Made by a program: the position numbers and the translations under genes. This document shows, in pieces, positions 1-11,700 of a stretch of DNA of 64,000 nucleotides (positions are counted from its first letter, which is position 1; each line of letters starts with the position of its first letter). A model generated the notes under the pieces. That model had not been told where the DNA came from, did no database searches, and saw only the letters and a program-made list of their open reading frames with translations. The DNA is taken from NCBI GenBank assembly GCA_013076295.1, contig RQOL01000875.1:106090-170089 (forward strand), written 5' to 3'. The DNA is from Sanderia malayensis (taxonomy: Eukaryota > Cnidaria > Scyphozoa > Semaeostomeae > Pelagiidae).

Positions 1-112
1 TTCTTATTGGTCTGCTTTGTGACTGGAATTTTTTGTAAACAGAGCAGCTATCAATTGAATTGAATTGACGGACCTTGTCGTCCAGCGGTCTTCAAACTCG
101 TTGTAAATCAGG

Positions 113-624
113 TTGCCAAATATGGTCTGGAGACAGCGTTTCTGGTACCCAGTATGCTTTGCTGAGCCAGTGGGAGTATAAAAGCTCAGCCACGTGAAGT
201 TTGAGGCCTTTGATCTTGGTTTGTGGAGAGGAAGAATATCGGGATGACTTGGAAGAAATGTCGAAGAAGAACAACGAAGAAAACATGGAAGCTGATGCAA
301 CGCAACAAAGATGGCGAACATTTGTAGTTGGACTATGCTTTCCTTATCTTTCAAGACTTCAGTGATTAGTAAATATGTCAATTGGAAAAAAGCCGGCAAG
401 CTGATAGCTGGAACATCTTCCGAATGCCTTGAGAAACTATCCGAACTTTCTTCCTTCAGTCAGGTAAGCTTTTTGACCTTGTAGGATGTTTTACGACTAT
501 CATTTCTCTTAAATGTATCTAATTAAAGCTATTTTTACTTGTCGGTGCTTTCAAAATATGATATTTTATCAAGTCGATCTAAATTTGCTTTTCTTTTTCG
601 TGGATATAGCTTGAGAACGTTCTA
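113..624 (+). repeat. Left arm of a large fold-back repeat
   Basis: This 512-bp stretch is repeated in reverse complement at 2223-2712, with about 1.6 kb between the arms. The arms agree closely by eye and end sharply: outward at the motif TTGCCAAATATGG and inward at GAGAACGTTCTA. A third, partial copy lies at 3797-3876. The arm holds a TATA box, a short ORF and a splice-donor-like site (TCAG/GTAAGC near 466), so it may derive from the 5' part of a gene. No transposase is visible. Confidence 0.85.
177..184 (+). promoter_or_regulatory. TATA box (TATAAAAG) in the fold-back arm
   Basis: A perfect TATAAAAG lies 74 bp upstream of the ATG at 258, which opens a 35-codon ORF ending at 365. The ORF begins MSKKNNEENM and has no recognisable domain. 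The mirror copy of the TATA box in the right arm (about 2640-2650, minus strand) points inward too. The mirror ORF is frameshifted by an extra A. Core promoter function is inferred from the motif only. Confidence 0.35.
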
Positions 625-2222
625 TTCGTTCTATCTTAAACTATTTTTCTTTTTGACTGCTCTCTGGTCACAAAATTTAAGATTAGATGAGATCGCTTTG
701 AGCTTATGAAAACTGCCGAAATTATTTGTATTTAAAACTCTGGGCGAATACCTAACAACGCATTAAGCGAATAACAGAAACAAAAGAATGCTGAAATAAA
801 AGAAAAGCTGATGGTTAAGAAGCTGGTGAAAATAACCGTCGTTTCTTCTTCGTTTTCCGCCAAGCAATCTTTGAGTAGGCCAGTTTTCATTTGAAACTGC
901 GTGACTTGCATTATTTAAAAGATTTCTGTAATGTTAATTCTTTTTATTTCATTTTTCCCGGCATAATCATTAAGGAAGAATGTACAACCTGATGGTAGAA
1001 TATGGTGTATTAAGCTTTCTATTTTCGTTTATTGCCAGTTTACTTGAACGCGAAAAGTATAATTAAATCCTTTATAGGGTGAGGTAATTTCTCTGTCTCG
1101 TATCTCCATTTTGTTTGTATCTTAGGGAGACCATTGTTTACAAATAACCTATTAATCTAGAAAGTCCCAGAATAGCGAATTTGGATATAATAAATATTAT
1201 AAGTCTCAAAAACTGGGAGGAAGTGACAAACGACAGCAACAACAGATTTATAAATATTTTTAAACAAATTTATGTCTTCGTTCAATTTTAACATCGCCAG
1301 CATAATTGTTTTTATTGCAAATATAAAATTAATTGTCCATTATACAATGTTTGGTTCTTTATTATCATCTTTTGTATTCTTCCTGGCACTACTCACTTCG
1401 TTATTAAATTTTGCGTCTTTTTCACGAAGTAAATCTACAAGTTAAAATAGATGCATTAGTTCAGATAGTATTTGATTCACAACAAATGTAGCATAAATCT
1501 GTATAAATTTTAAATCAGTAGTATGAAAAAGATCGAATCATTGAATCTACATTACTAAAGATATTTAAAAAAGATTATTCAATTGTTTAAATACAGCTTC
1601 AATTGTTGTCTTACCTTACAAGATGGTCCTATTCTCACTTTTCTTTTATCACATTTCCAGATCGACGAGGTCTGAAATTAAAATAACATATGTTAATATA
1701 TATCAGAATTTGTCACTGTTTGGCATAACTTCTGCTAATACATGTAACTATGCTAATTTCAATGACTTAGAATGAACTGTGCATCGAAGCTGGCATTACT
1801 GAACTATTTTTTTTACCTTGGTGACTTGTGGTTTCGCATCAGAATCAACAAACACATATAAAACAAACACATATAAAACGAAAAGATTTTATTCAACAAG
1901 AATAAACTTTCATACAGTAATTCCAAGATCTTCACCACAGAGGAACAATCTATTTATTAATTTGTTAAATATGTTAAATATGTTACATACGAAATTCAAA
2001 TGGAACTTACCTCCAGTTAAAATATTTGAATCCTGCTTTCCCGGCAAATTGCATTCATGAAAGCTGAAAGCAAATTTAGATTCACATAATAAGTATCATA
2101 TTTTGCAACCAGAAAGCAGTGAAAGTATTAAATAGCTCTAAATAGATACACTTAAGAAAAATGATAGTCCTAAAGGCTCACCTTACTAAATCAAGAAATT
2201 TCGTATAGTCTTTCCAGTCATC
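625..2222. other. Spacer between fold-back arms, AT-rich, no gene seen
   Basis: I find no convincing long reading frame. Two short exon-like segments on the minus strand sit here: 1397-1434 (described separately) and about 1622-1672 (acceptor TTTTAATTTCAG, donor AAG/GTAAGA). The rest is AT-rich and featureless to the eye. Confidence 0.5.
1397..1434 (-). CDS. Possible 3' exon of the LRRC71-like gene
   Basis: On the minus strand this 38-nt segment is bounded by an acceptor (TTTAACTTGTAG) and a good donor (GTGAGT). Read in the phase left by the exon at 5749-5794 it stays open and gives DLLREKDAKFNNE. Only phase agreement and splice signals support it, and it lies in the spacer of a repeat, so it may be chance. 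Confidence 0.25.
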
Positions 2223-2712
2223 TAGAACGTTCTCAAGCTATATCCACGAAAACGAAAAGCAAATTTAGATTGACTTGATAAAATATCATATTTTGAAAGC
2301 ACCGACAAGTAAAAATAGCTTTAATTAGATAAATTTAAGAGAAATGATAGTCGTAAACATCCTACAAGGTCAAAAAGCTTACCTGACTGAAGGAATAAAA
2401 TTCGTTAATAAAATTAATATCAGCTTGCAAGCTTATTTCCAATTGACATATTCACCAATCACTGAAGTCTTGAAAGACAAGGAAAGCATAGTCCAACTAC
2501 AAATGTCGGCCATTTTTGTTACGTTGCATCAGCTTCCATGTTTTTCTTCGTTGTTCTTCTTCGACATTTCTTCCAAGTCATCCCGATATTCTTCCTCTCC
2601 ACAAACCAACATCAAAGGCCTCAAACTTCAGGTGGCTGAGCCTTTATACTCCCACTGGCTCAGCAAAGCATACTGGGTACCGGAAACGTTATCGCCAGAC
2701 CATATTTGGCAA
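2223..2712 (-). repeat. Right arm of the large fold-back repeat
   Basis: Reverse complement of 113-624. It keeps the TATA box, the start of the small ORF and the splice-donor-like site. A one-base insertion breaks the ORF in this copy. Beyond 2712 the sequence no longer matches the left side. Confidence 0.85.
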
Positions 2713-3639
2713 TCTAACTCATATATTGAACGGAAATACCAATCTTCTCGTGCGTCACAAGAGCGTAGATACCGCTGGGCAATGGGTTCGATGTCGTTTG
2801 ACATTGAAAACAATTTAATAAACGCATGCGTACTACCGGAATCCCCACATGTGGCCCATCGACAAATTTAGAGGGTAGTTTTGGTAACAAATGGAGTCAG
2901 ATTATTAACACTTTCTGCTGAGTGTGCTGAAACTTCCAGTTGAGAAACTTAGGCTCTTGAAGAATACTTCTTTGAGATATTTCTGTCTTGCTTTCAACAA
3001 TTAATTGCAAAACAGTTCAAATGAAGTGAAAATAATTGTAAAAAATTGTAAAAGCCGATCTGAAAATAAACCGGTTCCAATAAAATTTCGCCAAAGAACG
3101 GCGAAACCCTATCTTCCCCGGGGGAACCTATGCCACGTGCCGAGCAGCCACTAAAGCTCACCCTCTTTACTCATTTTGTCAATGGAGATATTGGAGCCAG
3201 AAATATCGAAATGAAAATAACAATTCCCCCCAGTGGCATTTTGCACAAGCAAGGGTCACCAACCGCCTTTGCTGTCACCTGGAGTCAAAGGGGGTTTTCG
3301 TGTGCACTTTAAATGTGGGGTTGTCAAAATATTAAGCGTAATACGCATGCGTAAAATCATGGAACACTTATTGGAGATCAAATTTCAAAATTACGAGTAC
3401 ACATTATAATGAATATCATATCATTTACTTGATAGTCATCGTCACTGCCTTCCTGGTTCAACATTTCTTCATTCGCCTTGGCACTGGCGAATCGGTTGGA
3501 GACGGCTTCATATCATGCATCGCTCCTCCAATCGATGATGAGCCTTGCCGATCCTTTTTGTAACTCAAAACAAAGATTAATGGTGGGTGATGAAAGTAGT
3601 TCGATGTGACGCCGGATTTTGATGTGATTAAACTCGAGG

Positions 3640-3799
3640 AAAATGTAGAGTACTCGAAAGTAGAGAGTAAGAGAAGGCCGTTTAAGGCAAGAAGGAGCTT
3701 GTAAATGCAAGTGAGAGAATTAAAGTAGACGAAGCAACGTATGAAAATAATGAGATAGAGGTAAAGGAAACTCCGAGGGGTCCACGAAAGAAACCTCTT
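3640..3799 (+). pseudogene. Truncated duplicate of the exon-like ORF at 3886-4554
   Basis: This stretch repeats the first 150 bp or so of the next feature with scattered substitutions (same run VESKRRPFKA). It reaches a stop after about ten further codons. It ends abruptly where a fold-back fragment begins at 3797. Upstream in the same frame the sequence reads PDFDVIKLEENVEYSKV, which looks like genuine coding sequence. This copy may preserve the original upstream context that the second copy lost. Confidence 0.55.
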
Positions 3800-3876
3800 C
3801 GACATTTCTTCCAAGTCATCCCGATATTCTTCCTCTCCACAAACCAACATCAAAGGCCTCAAACTTCACGTGGCTG
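3797..3876 (-). repeat. Partial third copy of the fold-back arm
   Basis: About 80 bp matches 2563-2642 in the right arm almost base for base. It sits exactly between the two copies of the basic-protein exon, so it looks like filler or an insertion at the duplication junction. Confidence 0.75.
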
Positions 3877-3885
3877 AGCGTACTC

Positions 3886-4554
3886 GAAAATGTAGAGTAC
3901 TTGAAAGTAGAGAGTAAGAGAAGGCCGTTTAAGGCAATAGAGAAGAAGCTTGTAAATGCAAGTAAGAGAATTAAACTAGACGAAGCAACGTATCAAAATA
4001 ATGAGATAGAGGTCAAGGAAACTCCGAGGGATCTACGAAAGAAACCTCTTGATCTATCGAGATGTAAGTTGAAAACGTTAAGTAACAACAATAAAATAAA
4101 AACGAAAACGGTGAAGCCTATAGCTAGAGTTGCCTAAAAAACAATTGCTAATAATGCACCAGAATCGAAGGTGGATGCGAATTCATTTGTCATCGAAGAG
4201 ACAAATATAACGAACCGAAAGGTTGAAGATGAAAATGCAGTAGCAAATTTGCTCGATGATATGCTGCTACCGCTAATAGTTGAGCCTACACCACCTGCGG
4301 GTGTGTTTGCGGATTTCAATCTAGCAGACATAGTGTTCCCGAATGAAGCAAACGAAGCTGAAGTGAAGGAAAGTGAGATATATATTCCGAATAATGCAAA
4401 AACAGTTGCTGTCAACAATGAAAATGAGAGAAAGAAGAAAAGAACACCTTGGGGAAAAGGGTCGAGTTTTGCGAAGTTAATTCAGAGGCAAAGAGAACTA
4501 CAACTGTCGTCTTCAGATTCATTCTCATCATTGGATTCATCATATGCAGAATGA
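3886..4554 (+). pseudogene. Exon-like ORF for a basic-then-acidic protein, one in-frame stop
   Basis: A single frame runs for about 220 codons to a stop at 4552-4554 and is interrupted only by TAA at 4135-4137. The first part is lysine/arginine-rich (KVESKRRPFKAIEKKL, RKKPLDLSRCKLK). The second part is acidic and hydrophobic (VANLLDDMLLPLIVEPTPP) and ends with RTPWGKGSSFAKLIQRQREL and a serine-rich tail. There is no ATG in the first half, so it is either a 3' exon or a decayed ORF. I do not recognise the family. A nuclear protein is possible from the composition alone. Confidence 0.45.
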
Positions 4555-4651
4555 ACGATAGAAACATTTATAATTTGAGTAAATTTTAGAAATAGGTTGA
4601 TTAAGACATGTATGTATATAAGAATGACAATTAAGAAATCAAGTAGATACA

Positions 4652-5640
4652 AGACAGAGAGCCAAAGGAGATACCAAACAGAGAATTAATGAGACACGAG
4701 GCATAGAATCAAGAAGATACAAAGAAAAAATTCAAGAAGATGAAAGACAGAGTGTCAAAGGAGATACCAAACAGAGAATTAATAAGACACGAGGCATAAA
4801 ATCAAGAAAATACAAAGAAAAAATTCAAGAAGATGAAAGACAGAGTGTCAAAGGAGATACCAAACAGAGAATTAATAAGACACGAGGCATAAAATCAAGA
4901 AGATACAAAGAAAAAATTCAAGAAGATGAAAGACAGAGTGTCAAAGGAGATACCAAACAGAGAATTAATAAGACACGAGGCATAAAATCAAGAAGATACA
5001 AAGAAAAAATTCAAGAAGATGAAAGACAGAGTGTCAAAGGAGATACCAAACAGAGAATTAATAAGACACGAGGCATAAAATCAAGAAGATACAAAGAAAA
5101 AATTCAAGAAGATGAAAGACAGAGTGTCAAAGGAGATACCAAACAGAGAATTAATAAGACACGAGGCATAAAATCAAGAAAATACAAAGAAAAAATTCAA
5201 GAAGATGAAAGACAGAGTGTCAATGGAGATACCAAACAGAGAATTAATAAGACACGAGGCATAAAATCAAGAAGATACAAAGAAAAAATTCAAGAAGATG
5301 AAAGACAGAGTGTCAATGGAGATACCAAACAGAGAATTAATAAGACACGAGGCATAAAATCAAGAAGATACAAAGAAAAAATTCAAGAAGATGAAAGACA
5401 GAGTGTCAAAGGAGATACCAAACAGAGAATTAATGAGACACGAGGCATAGAATCAAGAAGATACAAAGAAAAAATTCAAGAAGATGAAAGACAGAGTGTC
5501 AAAGGAGATACCAAACAGAGAATTAATAAGACACGAGGCATAAAATCAAGAAGATACAAAGAAAAAATTCAAGAAGATGGAAGACAAAGAGCTAAAGGAG
5601 ATACCAAACAGAGAATTAACGTGACAAAAGACAGAGAATT
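4652..5640 (+). repeat. 93-bp minisatellite, about ten copies
   Basis: The phrase AGTGTCAAAGGAGATACC recurs every 93 bp (4751, 4844, 4937 and on). Copies differ by only a few bases. Because 93 is 31 codons, one forward frame stays open through the whole array, from about 4629 to a stop near 5648, giving a repeat rich in K, R, E and Q (for example KIQEDERQSVKGDTKQRIN). The frame has no ATG, so translation is not shown. Confidence 0.95.
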
Positions 5641-5748
5641 AACGTGATACAAGACAGAGAATTAAGGATATACAGACTATGGGATTCAAGCCAGATTCAG
5701 ATCTAGATTCAATGCTCATATGGTTAAATAAGAACACAAAGATATTAC

Positions 5749-5794
5749 CTTTCTTACTGGCATCGCCATCCTTCTGTGATTTTTGTGGCTGGTC
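5749..5794 (-). CDS. LRRC71: LRRC71-like exon, lysine-rich tail
   Basis: Acceptor GATAG, donor G/GTAATA. It reads DQPQKSQKDGDASKK, enters in phase 0 and leaves in phase 1. It continues the lysine-rich tail of the exon at 6114-6171 without a phase break. Confidence 0.6.
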
Positions 5795-8700
5795 CTATCA
5801 TAAAACCAAAGACGAACATATTAAATAAGAACAATCAATGCTTATTACCATTAAGTAAAGATAATAAAACATAATATATCAAAGAAAAGAAACTGAATAT
5901 AACACTACAAATATTAAAATAACATGATATACAATAAAAACTTATTTCTTAAATGATGAGTTTTTGTTTGCTTTGTCTGTTAAGTTCATTTGCATCGATT
6001 TTTCACAAGTCTAGCTTATTGTTTACAATGAACAAAATAAAGTAATCTAAATCGATAAATACGTTAACATAAATAAATAATGGTAATGAATGATGATAGT
6101 GGGTTCATTTTACCTTCTTTTTTGAAGCTCCTTTGCCATCCCTGTTCTTCTTGTCATCTTTCAAATGGGACCTATAAACAAAATCATTCTTATAATATGC
6201 CAATTGCAGGTTATGGTTTCAATAGCTAAATTCAATCCCACATACTGAAGAAGCAACCAACTACAGGCCGTCGGCCAACTCAGCCCTCCATCATTCCCTT
6301 GATCGTTAATGAGTAGACAGGATTTCTGGGGGTAAGGGTTTATACCAACTGGGTTCATGGTGATAAGATCATAGTTGAAGTGGCCATCCAGGATAAATAT
6401 TCTTACTTTCAACATATTACAATTCTGAGCATATAATTTGTAATTATAGAAAAGTCAGTACGAATATTTATATTGGATAGCAACTTCAGATCTGTTATCA
6501 ATGTGGCTTCAGCTGGTATAAACCCTCACCCCAAGAAATTCTGGGTACCCAATTACCGACCTCGGAAGGTTGGGGAGCAGAGTTGTGTCACGGCCTGTAG
6601 TTCGTGGTTCCGATTATATACGGATTTGAACCAGTGAATGCAGGGCCTCTAAAGATTAAAGCTTAGCCACAAGGTTACACCAGTGTATAACCTATGATAA
6701 TTCATGATAATCGATGATCATCCATGACAATCAATGAGGATTTACGAAGCTTTCCAAAAGGGCCTTAGAACTCAGATGAAAACAACAAGATGACGAAAAA
6801 TTTCGTAAACTTGATATTAGTTCTACCAAAACAAGGGAATTAGTTCAATACTCAACCGCTCTTTACGCTGGATGGTGTCTGGTTCGAGTTCACTGCGCGA
6901 ACACAACGGGTCGGACCTGAACGCTGTAAAACAAAAAACATATCACAATTACAGGAAGAATAGCAGCAAAGAGGGAAGGAGATGAACAGGAGCATGAAGG
7001 GAAAAATGAAAAAAATGAAAAACAAAACAGCAAGATAATAAAAAAGAAATACAATCGGCGACAAATGTCCCTGGGACATTTGTAAAATGGCAAAAAAGAC
7101 CATCAACCCGCAAACTTCCTTTTTTGGGAACTTCATTACCCCCTAAAAAACAATGTTTTTTCAAGCAGACCCCTGGGAACATCGCACAAAAAGGATGTTG
7201 TTAATATTTGATAACTTCATCTCTAGAAGCAGAATTCTTGGAAGGAGGATAGGGAAGCATGATACGTCCCAAGTCGTACAGCACCTCAGGACCTTTCTAC
7301 GGTAGGTCCTGTCCCAGATCTACAATAGGAGACAAAGTGTCCCAGGGCTTTGTGTCTCCTGTTGTAAATCTATAACAGAAACAACAAAATGAGAAACCAG
7401 AAGAAGAAGGACATAAACAAAAAGAGGTTCCTTTTACTCCACCAGGATGAGATCAATCTTGGCATGTTAAATGTAACATCAAGATAAAACGAAAGAAAAT
7501 TAGAATGAAAATCTTACTTCATTCGAAGCTTTCTTGGACAATAACAATCTTCGCTGCACATCCTCCTTGTGGGTCAATGCGAAATGAGACAGACACTAAA
7601 AAACAAAATTAATATCATTCATCCTCCAGTGGTTCACGGGAATTAAAACGCACACAATGATGAAGATAAGTGCAACAAAAGTAACAAAGCTGTATAAAAA
7701 AGGAAAAAAAAATAGTTGATGAAACGAACAAAACATTGGTGTGACACATACAAAACGGAGCAAATAGATAGCTGCAAATTGACACAATAGATAGCTGCAA
7801 ACTAAGGTAATGGATAGCTGCAAACTGAGATAATAGGTAGCTGCAAACTAAGATATGGATAGCTGTGAACTGAGACAATAGATAGCTGCAAACTGAGATA
7901 TGGATAGCTACAAACTAAGGCGATGGATAGCGGCAAACTAAGGCGATGGATAGCTGCAAACTAAAGTAATGGATAGCTGCAAACTGAGACGATAGATAGC
8001 TGCAAACAGAGACAATAGATAGCTGCAAATTAAGGAGATGGATAGCTGCAAACTAAGGCGATGGACAGCTGCAAACTGAGACAAAAGATAGCTGCAAACT
8101 AAGATATGGATAGCTGTCAACTGAGCCAATAGATAGCTGTAAACTAAGATAATGGATGGCTGTAAACTTACCCAATAGATAACTGTAAACTAAGATAATG
8201 TATAGCTATAAAATAAGATAGTGGATAGCTGCAAACTGAGCCAATAGAAAGTTGCAAACTAAGGCGATGGATAGTTGCAAACTGAGACAATAGATAGCTG
8301 TAAATTAAGGCAATAGATAGCTGTAAACTAAGGCAATAGATAGCTGCAAACTGAGACAATAGATAGCTGTAAATTAAGGCAATAGATAGCTGTAAGCTAA
8401 GGCAATAGATAGCTGCACACTGAGACAATAGATAGCTGCAAACTGAGAAAATAGATAGCTGTGAACTAGAGCAATAGATAACTGCAAACTAAGGCGATGG
8501 ATAGCTGTAAACTAAGGCAATAGATAGCTGCAAACTAAAACAAAAGATAGCTGTAAACTAAAGCAAAAGATAGCTGCAAACTGAGACAATAGGTAGCTGC
8601 AAACTAAGATATGGATAGCTGTGAACTGAGACAATAGATAGCTGCAAACTGAGATATGGATAGCTACAAACTAAGGCGATGGATAGCGGCAAACTAAGGC

Positions 8701-11700
8701 GATGGATAGCTGCAAACTAAAGTAATGGATAGCTGCAAACTGAGACGATAGATAGCTGCAAACAGAGACAATAGATAGCTGCAAATTAAGGAGATGGATA
8801 GCTGCAACCTAAGGCGATGGATAGCTGTGAACTGAGATAATAGATATCTGCAAACTGAGACAATAGATGGCGGTAAACTGAGACAATAGATGGCGGTAAA
8901 CTAAAACGCTGGATAGCTGCAAACTGAGACAATAGATAGCTGTAAATTAAGGCAATAGAAAGCTGTAAACTAAGGCAATAGATAGCCGCAAACTGAGACG
9001 ATAGATAGCTGCAAACAGAGACAATAGATAGCTGCAAATTAAGGAGATGGATAGCTGCAACCTAAGGCGATGGATAGCTGTGAACGGACATAATAGATAG
9101 CTGCAAACTGAGACAATAGATGGCGGTAAACTAAGGCGATGGATAGCTGTAAACTAAGGCAATAGATAGCTGCAAACTGAGACAATAGATAGCTGTAAAC
9201 TAAGATAATGTATAGCTGCAAACTAAGATAATGGATAGCTGTAAACTAAGATAATGGATAGCTGCAAACCAAGGTAATGGATAGCTGCAAACTGAGCCAA
9301 TAGATAGCTGCAAACTAAGGTAATGAATAGCTGTAAACTGAGGCAATAAATAGCTGCAAACTAAGATAATGGATAGCTCTAAACTGAGATAATGGATAGC
9401 TGCAAAATGAGACAATAGATAGCTAGAAACTAAGGTAATGGATAGCTGTAAACTGAGGCAATAAATAGCTGCAAACTAAGATAATGGATAGCTGTAAACT
9501 GAGATAATGGATAGCTGCAAATTGAAACAATGGATAGCTGCAAACTAAGGTAATGGATAGCTGCAAACTGAGCCAATAGATAGCTGCAAACTAAGGTAAT
9601 GAATAGCTGTAAACTGAGGCAATAAATAGCTGCAAACTAAGATAATGGATAGCTCTAAACTGAGATAATGGATAGCTGCAAAATGAGACAATAGATAGCT
9701 AGAAACTAAGGTAATGGATAGCTGTAAACTGAGGCAATAGATAGCTTGAAACTGAGCCAATAGGTAGCTGCAAACTAAGATAATGGATAGCTGTAAACTA
9801 AGATAATGGATAGCTGCAAACCAAGGTAATGGATAGCTGCAAACTGAGCCAATAGATAGCTGCAAACTAAGGTAATGAATAGCTGTAAACTGAGGCAATA
9901 AATAGCTGCAAACTAAGATAATGGATAGCTCTAAACTGAGATAATGGATAGCTGCAAAATGAGACAATAGATAGCTAGAAACTAAGGTAATGGATAGCTG
10001 TAAACTGAGGCAATAAATAGCTGCAAACTAAGATAATGGATAGCTGTAAACTGAGATAATGGATAGCTGCAAATTGAAACAATAGATAGCTGCAAACTAA
10101 GGTAATGGATAGCTGCAAACTGAGCCAATAGATAGCTGCAATCTAAGGTAATGAATAGCTGTAAACTGAGGCAATAAAAAGCTGCAAACTAAGATAATGC
10201 ATAGCTCTAAACTGAGATAATGGATAGCTGCAAAAGGAGACAATAGATAGCTAGAAACTAAGGTAATGGATAGCTGCAAACTGAGCCAATAAATGGCTGC
10301 AAACTAAGACAATGGATAGCTGTAAACTGAGGCAATAGATGGCTGCAAACTAAGATAATGGATAGCTGTAAATTGAGGCAAAAGATAGCTGCAAACTGGG
10401 GCAATAGATAGTCGCAAACTGAGCCAATAGATAGCTGCAAACTAAGATAATGGATAGCTGTAAACTGAGGCAATAAATAGCTGCAAACTAAGATAATGGA
10501 TAGCTGTAAACTGAGGCAATAAATAGCTGCAAACTAAGGTAATGAATAGCTGTAAACTGAGGCAATAAATAGCTGCAAACTAAGATAATGGATAGCTGTA
10601 AACTGAGATAATGGATAGCTGCAAATTGAAACAATAGATAGCTGCAAACTAAGGTAATGGATAGCTGCAAACTGAGCCAATAGAGAGCTGCAAACTAAGG
10701 TAATGAATAGCTGTAAACTGAGGCAATAGATAGCTGCAAACTAAGATAATGGATAGCTGTAAGCAAGATAATGGATAGCTGTAAACTGAGCCAATAGATA
10801 GCTGCAAACTAAGGTAATGGATAGCTGCAAAGTGAGGCAATTTATAGCTGCAAATTGAGACAATAGATAGCTGCGAACGGTAATAATGGATAGCTGCAAA
10901 CTGAGGCAATGGATAGCTGCAAACTGAGCCAATAGGTAGCTGCAAACTAAGGTAATGGATAGCTCTAAACTGAGATAATGGATAGCTGCAAATTGAGCCA
11001 ATAGATAGCTGCAAACTAAGGTAATGATTAACTGTAAACTAAAGCAATAGATAGCTGCAAACTAAGATAATGGATAGCTCTAAACTGAGATAATGGATAG
11101 CTGCAAATTGAGACAATAGATAGCTGCAAACTAAGGTAATGGATAGCTGCAAACTGAGGCAATAGGTAGCTGCAAACTAAGATAATGGATAGCTGCAAAC
11201 TGAGGCAATAGATAGCTGGAAACGGAGCCAATAGGTAGCTGCAAACTAAGATAATGGATAGCTGTAAATTAAGATAATGGATAGCTGCAAACCAAGGTAA
11301 TGGATAGCTGCAAACTGAGCCAATAGATAGCTGCAAACTAAGATAATGGATAGCTGTAAACTGAGGCAATAGGTAGCTGCAAACTAAGATAATGGATAGC
11401 TGCAAACTAAGGTAATGATTAACTGTAAACTAAGGCAATAGATAGCTGCAAACTAAGATAATGGATAGCTCTAAACTGAGATAATGGATAGCTGCAAAAT
11501 GAGACAATAGATAGCTGGAAACTAAGGTAATGGATAGCTGTAAACTGAGGCAATAAATAGCTGCAAACTAAGATAATGGATAGCTGTAAACTGAGATAAT
11601 GGATAGCTGCAAATTGAAACAATAGATAGCTGCAAACTAAGGTAATGGATAGCTGCAAACTGAGCCAATAGATAGCTGCAATCTAAGGTAATGAATAGCT

